Source: Cloacimonetes bacterium UBA5284 (GTDB lineage: Bacteria; Cloacimonadota; Cloacimonadia; Cloacimonadales; Cloacimonadaceae). From it: 10,353 bases of DNA. The position numbers and the translations under genes are program-made. Positions 6,394-10,353 of this stretch are shown piece by piece. Under the pieces are notes generated by a model that saw nothing but the letters and a program-made list of their open reading frames with translations, was not told the origin of the DNA and made no database searches. Location: NCBI GenBank assembly GCA_002410505.1, contig DHSO01000053.1, positions 8,087-18,439 of the forward strand. Reading direction: 5' to 3'. Numbering within the stretch: position 1 is the stretch's first letter; each line of letters opens with the position of its first letter.

Positions 6394-6849
6394 TCATATC
6401 TCATTGATCAGCAGTTCGTAGCCACTTACCTTGGGCAGATAATCCGCTTGCACGGCGGCGGCGATGCTGGCGACATCGAAAAACAAAGTTTTCAGATCGC
6501 TATAGGTGATGCTGGCCAGGTTCACGCTTTCTCCGCTATTCGCGGCGAGGGCGTACATCATCTTCACAAAGAGGGAGAAGGCGTTGGGTCCCAGTTCGTT
6601 GCGAGCCACTTGTTCTTTCTTGTACATGTCGGCATAAGTGCGGAGGTCCGAGATGTAGCCTTCACTGCATTCCGCGTAGATTTTGCTGAGGTTTTTGGTG
6701 CTGGCGCCCATTTGAGTGTTGTTTTCGGTGAGGGTGGGCATCACATACTTGCGGGCAATGCATACTGCCCCGTTTTTGTAACTGGCGAAGGTGATGTCGT
6801 CGATGGTTCCGCTGTAGGAAGCGATTCCGTATTTCAATTTTGTTTTCAT
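6394..6849 (-). CDS. Conserved-looking protein of unknown function, 151 aa
   Basis: The start is ATG at 6849-6847, supported by GGAGA (6860-6856 on the minus strand) with 6-nt spacing. The frame is open about 38 codons further upstream, but that part has no ribosome binding site and reads as non-coding. The product begins MKTKLKYGIASYSGTIDD and continues with ITFASYKNGAVCIARKYV, then MPTLTENNTQMG. This Gly/Ser-rich start followed by a basic patch and a Pro-Thr-x-Asn-Asn stretch is loosely like small phage-associated or DUF6266-type proteins, but I cannot claim membership. The remainder (about 55-151) looks mostly helical. There is no signal peptide and no clear membrane segment. It is first in a two-gene minus-strand unit convergent with potC and divergent from rpsA. 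Function unknown. Confidence 0.72.
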   Translation of the reverse strand: MKTKLKYGIASYSGTIDDITFASYKNGAVCIARKYVMPTLTENNTQMGASTKNLSKIYAECSEGYISDLRTYADMYKKEQVARNELGPNAFSLFVKMMYALAANSGESVNLASITYSDLKTLFFDVASIAAAVQADYLPKVSGYELLINEI

Positions 6850-7200
6850 GACTGTTCTCCTAATATTTTTTTTGAGGTCTTCCGGATTACCTTCACAACC
6901 TGTATGGCGGACAGCACTGGGACAAAAGGGGGGAGATATTTTCGGGAGATTTGTAAGAGCCATATTGGCAAGATGTTAGGGATGCGATTTTTTTTTGCCG
7001 CTGGAGAAATCCTGGATTTTTGGGCCATAAATGCTGCGATATTTGGATCATCGATCTCGGCTAAAACGGTGCTTAATGACTGTGATGGATTTGTAAGTAC
7101 CGTGCGATCATGGATGCAAAAGCGAGTTTCAAAATAAAAGACTTTACAAAAAGCGCGTATACAAAATCTTGGTATTCTCAAATGTCGTTAGGAGTTACAT
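6850..7200. other. Gene-free divergent intergenic region upstream of rpsA
   Basis: This 351-bp region separates the minus-strand unknown pair from rpsA and should hold promoters for both. I found no convincing gene. Open frames on both strands here lack ribosome binding sites and recognisable products. On the plus strand, TTTACA (7143-7148) and TATACA (7158-7163) are promoter-like but only 9 bp apart, so they cannot be one sigma-70 pair. The rpsA ribosome binding site AGGAG (7190-7194) sits 6 nt from its ATG. A run of nine T's occurs near 6990. No terminator or riboswitch fold stood out. A long rpsA leader that mediates autoregulation is possible but not demonstrated. Confidence 0.55.
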
Positions 7201-8724
7201 ATGTCAGACAAGGTGCGTGAAACCAGCAGCAAAGCTGCTTTAAAAGAACTGAAAGAAGATTATCTTCGCATGCTCGAAGATTCCTTTCAAAACACAAACG
7301 AAATCAAAAAAGGCGATGTAGTCGAAGCCCCGATCGTCACCATCACGGATAATTTCCTGATCGTGAACCTGGGTGGCAAGTTCGACGCTTATGCTGAGAT
7401 CAGCGAATATTCCGATGATAAAGGTGTTCTCTCACTGCAGGTGGGAGACATTCTCAAAGGCTATGTAGTGGATCAGACAGATCAGGGCTACGTGGTTGGC
7501 AAGAGCCTCACCAAACAGCATGTGGATAAACAATCCATTCGCGATGCATTCGAAAAGAAGATTCCGGTTCAGGGGAAAGTCTATTCGGTTACCAAAGGCG
7601 GATTCAGTGTGGATATCCTTGGTGCCAGAGCTTTCTGTCCGATCTCGCAGATTTCGGATCGCCCCGTGGAAGATACTACCGTATTCATCGGGCAGACGCT
7701 GGATTTTATGGTGATTGAGTGCTCGGAAAACTGTCGCAGGATCGTGGTTTCCCACCGTCAATTGGCAGAACAGGAAGCAAACGAGAAAAAGGCTGAAGTA
7801 TTGGCCCGTCTTTCCGAAGGCGATGTAGTAAGCGGAAAAGTAATGCGCATGACCTCATTTGGCGCTTTCGTGGATATCGGCGGTGTGGAAGGTCTGATGC
7901 ACGTTTCCGAGATCTCATGGCAACATGTGATCAAACCGCAAGATGTGCTGAAGAGCGGCCAGGAAATGGATGTGAAAATCCTTTCCATAAAGGGAGACAA
8001 AGTAGCGCTTTCCCTGAAAGCCCTGCAGGAAAATCCCTTTACCCAAGCCCTCAGCGAGATCAAAGAAGGCGACGAAGTAGATTGCCGCATCCTGCGCCTG
8101 CACAATTTTGGCGCTTTTGCCGAGATCAAACCCGGCGTGGAAGGCCTGATCCCCGTTTCCGAAATGAGCCGCAACCGCAATATCGCCCATCCGCGGGAAA
8201 TCCTCAAGGAAGGCGACTACGTGAAAGTACAAATCCTGCGCATCGATCCGGATACCCAAAAGATTTCGCTCTCGCTGAAAGCGCTGCAGCCCGATCCCTG
8301 GAACAAAATCGACGAGATCGTGGCCATAGAAAAGCCCTTTAACGGAGTAGTGGAAAGTTCTACAAACTTCGGCGTATTCGTTAGTATCAGCGATGGTATT
8401 ACCGGACTCTTGCCCCGCTCCAGAGTGCGCAAGACCGATAATTTCAAAAGCGGCGATGAATTGGAACTGATGGTTACTGCCATCGATCGCGACAATCATA
8501 GAATTACCCTGGATTATACTGACCGCACACCGGAAGAGATAGCCGCAGCCAACCGTCCCCGCAACGAAGACCGTCCCCATCGTGACTTCCGCGATGGTGG
8601 ATCTCGTGGCGATCGTGATTTCGGCGGACGCAGAGGTGGCAGAAGTCGCGGCGACGATGAATGGCGCAAATATGCCAATCAGAAAAGCCCAGTGGTGGAA
8701 GACAACCCCTTCAAAGATCTGTAA
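7201..8724 (+). CDS. rpsA: 30S ribosomal protein S1 with Arg/Gly-rich tail
   Basis: S1 binds mRNA on the small ribosomal subunit and helps initiate translation. The 507-residue product has five S1 (OB-fold) domains at about 36-105, 118-188, 203-276, 289-363 and 378-442. Repeats 3 and 4 are the most canonical (SFGAFVDIGGVEGLMHVSEI and NFGAFAEI with VEGLIPVSEM), both ending in LSLKALQ. Repeats 1 and 2 are divergent, as expected for the ribosome-anchoring end. E. coli S1 has six domains in 557 residues; five to six is normal across phyla. Residues about 452-487 are rich in Arg, Gly and Asp (RDFRDGGSRG, FGGRRGGRSRG), followed by an acidic end. AGGAG at 7190-7194 supports the ATG start. lysS follows after 3 nt, so the two are cotranscribed. 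A multi-S1 regulator is an alternative, but length and domain order favour S1. Confidence 0.92.
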   Translation: MSDKVRETSSKAALKELKEDYLRMLEDSFQNTNEIKKGDVVEAPIVTITDNFLIVNLGGKFDAYAEISEYSDDKGVLSLQVGDILKGYVVDQTDQGYVVGKSLTKQHVDKQSIRDAFEKKIPVQGKVYSVTKGGFSVDILGARAFCPISQISDRPVEDTTVFIGQTLDFMVIECSENCRRIVVSHRQLAEQEANEKKAEVLARLSEGDVVSGKVMRMTSFGAFVDIGGVEGLMHVSEISWQHVIKPQDVLKSGQEMDVKILSIKGDKVALSLKALQENPFTQALSEIKEGDEVDCRILRLHNFGAFAEIKPGVEGLIPVSEMSRNRNIAHPREILKEGDYVKVQILRIDPDTQKISLSLKALQPDPWNKIDEIVAIEKPFNGVVESSTNFGVFVSISDGITGLLPRSRVRKTDNFKSGDELELMVTAIDRDNHRITLDYTDRTPEEIAAANRPRNEDRPHRDFRDGGSRGDRDFGGRRGGRSRGDDEWRKYANQKSPVVEDNPFKDL

Positions 8725-8727
8725 AAT

Positions 8728-10221
8728 ATGGCTGACAACCAATTTGTAAAGCTTCGCAAAGAGAAGCTTGCCAAGATACGTGCCCTGGGGATAGACCCCT
8801 ATCCCGTACAGAGCGAACGTAGCCACAAAATTGGCGATATCCTGGAAGATAAAGATTCCTGGATCCGGCAAAATACCGTTGTTACCCTGGCTGGTCGCCT
8901 CGTTGCGATGCGCCGCCAGGGCAAGCTCGGTTTTGGCAATATCGAGGATGATAGCGGTAAAATCCAGATCTACGTATCCCAAGCCGAACTGGGTGAAGAT
9001 AACTATGGCCTGTTCAAACTCTGCGATGCCGGAGATTTTGTACAAGCCACCGGCAGCCTGTTTCATACTCAAGCCGGGGAATACTCGCTAAAATGCACTG
9101 CCATCAAAATGCTCAGCAAAAACATTCGTCCTCTTCCCGCTGTGAAAGAAAAGGTGGTGGATGGCAAGACACTGCGCTACGATGAGTTTGCAGATATCGA
9201 GCTGCGCTATCGCAAACGCTATCTGGATCTGCTGCTCAATCCCGAGCACCGCAAGGTCTTCGAATTGCGCAGTCGCATCGTATCTGCCGCCCGCAGATAC
9301 ATGGATGCCAGAGGCTACATCGAGGTGGAAACCCCCATCCTGCAGCCTCTCTACGGCGGCGCCAATGCCCGTCCCTTCATTACTCATCACAATACACTGA
9401 ATGTAGATCTATATCTGCGCATCGCGGTGGAATTGTATCTGAAACGCCTGATCGTTGGCGGTTTTGAACGCGTCTATGAGATCGGCAAAAACTTCCGCAA
9501 TGAAGGAATGGACCGCACCCACAACCCCGAATTTACCATGATGGAAAGCTATGAAGCATATTCGGACTTAAACGGTATGATGGACCTCGTGGAAGGGCTT
9601 ATCAAACATCTGGCTCTGGATGTGGTGGGCAAAGATACCTTCGTGTATCAAGGGCACACCGTGCATCTGGGCGGAAGCTGGCGACGCGCGTCTATGCCCG
9701 AATTAGTCGCCGAAGCCACGGGACTGGATCTGCTCTCCGAGACCGAAGAAAAGCTGCTTGCATTTTGTAAACAACACGAATTGGAAGTGCCTCCGGGCAG
9801 CGGCAAAGGAAAACTGATCGCGCTGATCTATGAACACTTTGTGGAAGAAACCCTCATTGAACCCACCTTTGTCTGCGATTTTCCCAAAGAAATCTCACCC
9901 CTGGCCAAAGCCAAACCGGATAATCCGCTTTTGGCAGACCGCTTTGAACTGATCATAGCAGGTGGCGAATTTGCCAACGCTTTCAGCGAATTGAACGATC
10001 CCCTGGATCAGCGGGAACGCCTGGAAGCGCAAGCGAAACTGCGCGCCATGGGCGACGATGAAGCCAATGTGGTGGATGAAGATTTCCTGGAAGCCCTCGA
10101 ATATGGCATGCCCCCGATGGGCGGTCAGGGCATCGGTATCGACCGCTTGGTGATGCTGCTCACGGAAAATGATTCCATCAAAGAAGTATTACTCTTTCCA
10201 CAGATGAAACCCGGGAGCTGA
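8728..10221 (+). CDS. lysS: Lysyl-tRNA synthetase, class II
   Basis: This enzyme charges tRNA-Lys using ATP in the cytoplasm. The 497-residue product is complete and close to the usual 490-510. It has an N-terminal OB-fold anticodon-binding domain (about 52-130; LAGRLVAMRRQGKLGF) and a class II catalytic core. Motif 1 is at 190-203 (YMDARGYIEVETP), followed by GGANARPF (210-217). Motif 2 is at 256-273 (FRNEGMDRTHNPEFT, with Arg257). FANAFSELNDP (415-425) and motif 3 GIGIDRLVMLL (468-478) complete the site, with the family ending LLFPQMKP. The ATG lies 3 nt after the rpsA stop with only a weak purine stretch before it, so translation is probably coupled to rpsA. The pairing of motif 2 RTHNPEFTMME with GGANARPF separates it from AspRS and AsnRS. 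Confidence 0.97.
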   Translation: MADNQFVKLRKEKLAKIRALGIDPYPVQSERSHKIGDILEDKDSWIRQNTVVTLAGRLVAMRRQGKLGFGNIEDDSGKIQIYVSQAELGEDNYGLFKLCDAGDFVQATGSLFHTQAGEYSLKCTAIKMLSKNIRPLPAVKEKVVDGKTLRYDEFADIELRYRKRYLDLLLNPEHRKVFELRSRIVSAARRYMDARGYIEVETPILQPLYGGANARPFITHHNTLNVDLYLRIAVELYLKRLIVGGFERVYEIGKNFRNEGMDRTHNPEFTMMESYEAYSDLNGMMDLVEGLIKHLALDVVGKDTFVYQGHTVHLGGSWRRASMPELVAEATGLDLLSETEEKLLAFCKQHELEVPPGSGKGKLIALIYEHFVEETLIEPTFVCDFPKEISPLAKAKPDNPLLADRFELIIAGGEFANAFSELNDPLDQRERLEAQAKLRAMGDDEANVVDEDFLEALEYGMPPMGGQGIGIDRLVMLLTENDSIKEVLLFPQMKPGS

Positions 10222-10238
10222 TCCCGGGCTTTTTGTTT
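10210..10238 (+). terminator. Rho-independent terminator overlapping the lysS stop
   Basis: CCCGGGA (10210-10216), loop GCTGA (10217-10221) and TCCCGGG (10222-10228) form a perfect 7-bp stem. TTTTTGTTT (10230-10238) follows. The lysS TGA stop occupies 10219-10221 inside the loop, so the last codons encode the left arm (KPGS). A terminating ribosome would cover the hairpin, which may couple translation and termination. It ends the rpsA-lysS unit. Confidence 0.88.
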
Positions 10239-10268
10239 GCCCCACAATTTAAATCGCTTTTATCGGTC

Positions 10269-10298
10269 CACGAATTTACACTAATTAACACGAATTAA
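10269..10298. repeat. 10-bp AT-rich tandem repeat, three units
   Basis: Three consecutive decamers are present: CACGAATTTA, CACTAATTAA and CACGAATTAA. A small GC hairpin follows (GCGC, loop TTC, GCGC; 10299-10309). The array lies 48 bp past the lysS stop in the terminal intergenic stretch, in which I see no gene up to the window edge. Its function is unknown. Confidence 0.7.
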
Positions 10299-10353
10299 GC
10301 GCTTCGCGCAATAGAGAATAGTAAACGTATTGCTTGTGTATCTCGTGCCTCCG

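Noticed and set aside
6268..7137. Long plus-strand reading frame (289 codons) opposite the unknown pair
   Set aside because: It is antisense to the two minus-strand genes, has no ribosome binding site, and its product is a low-complexity His/Gly/Val-rich sequence typical of a shadow frame. The minus-strand genes each have strong ribosome binding sites.
6846..7181. Minus-strand frame of 111 codons in the rpsA upstream region
   Set aside because: No ribosome binding site and no recognisable product; it overlaps the start of the 151-aa gene in another frame. Left as intergenic.
7915..9072. Long minus-strand reading frame (385 codons) across the rpsA-lysS junction
   Set aside because: It is antisense to two unmistakable housekeeping genes, spans their junction and has no recognisable domain.

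Overview
The window looks like a chromosomal segment of an uncultivated member of the FCB superphylum, most likely Candidatus Cloacimonadota. This is inferred from two exported proteins that end in FlgD/type IX-secretion-like C-terminal sorting domains, moderate GC content, and short AT- or C-rich tandem repeats between genes. Nothing in the window proves the lineage. I see no tRNA or rRNA gene, CRISPR array, transposase or integrase.

Left part (1-3180): a C-rich 9-bp minisatellite precedes a large exported protein. Its catalytic domain carries the complete active-site set of the Porphyromonas gingivalis peptidylarginine deiminase (PPAD), including the two arginines that select C-terminal arginine substrates. 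It has two Ig-like domains and a C-terminal sorting domain. A strong terminator-like hairpin follows. Next comes a second exported-protein gene whose signal peptide and body lie in different frames, so it is a pseudogene or contains a single-base error. Its 3' half encodes a jelly-roll/MAM-like binding module plus a sorting domain.

Middle (3189-6042): potA, potB and potC, tightly packed with gaps or overlaps of 8, -1 and -4 nt, encode the ATPase and two permeases of a spermidine/putrescine-type ABC importer. No potD-type binding protein follows. Instead, a 44/45-bp tandem repeat of alternating CCCC and GGGG arms leads into a perfect-stem terminator.

Middle right (6219-6849, minus strand): two small genes of unknown function, each with a good ribosome binding site, run convergently toward the terminator. 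A 351-bp gene-free stretch then separates them from rpsA.

Right part (7201-10221): rpsA (ribosomal protein S1 with five S1 domains and an Arg/Gly-rich tail) and lysS (class II lysyl-tRNA synthetase) form a two-gene housekeeping operon. It ends in a terminator whose loop contains the lysS stop codon. A 10-bp tandem repeat lies near the right edge.

The most notable item is the PPAD-like enzyme. As far as I recall, well-characterised PPADs come only from Porphyromonas, so a complete active site in what looks like a different lineage is worth testing. It sits near polyamine transport genes, but its sequence is PPAD-like rather than agmatine-deiminase-like and a terminator separates the two. I therefore do not read the neighbourhood as one polyamine pathway.
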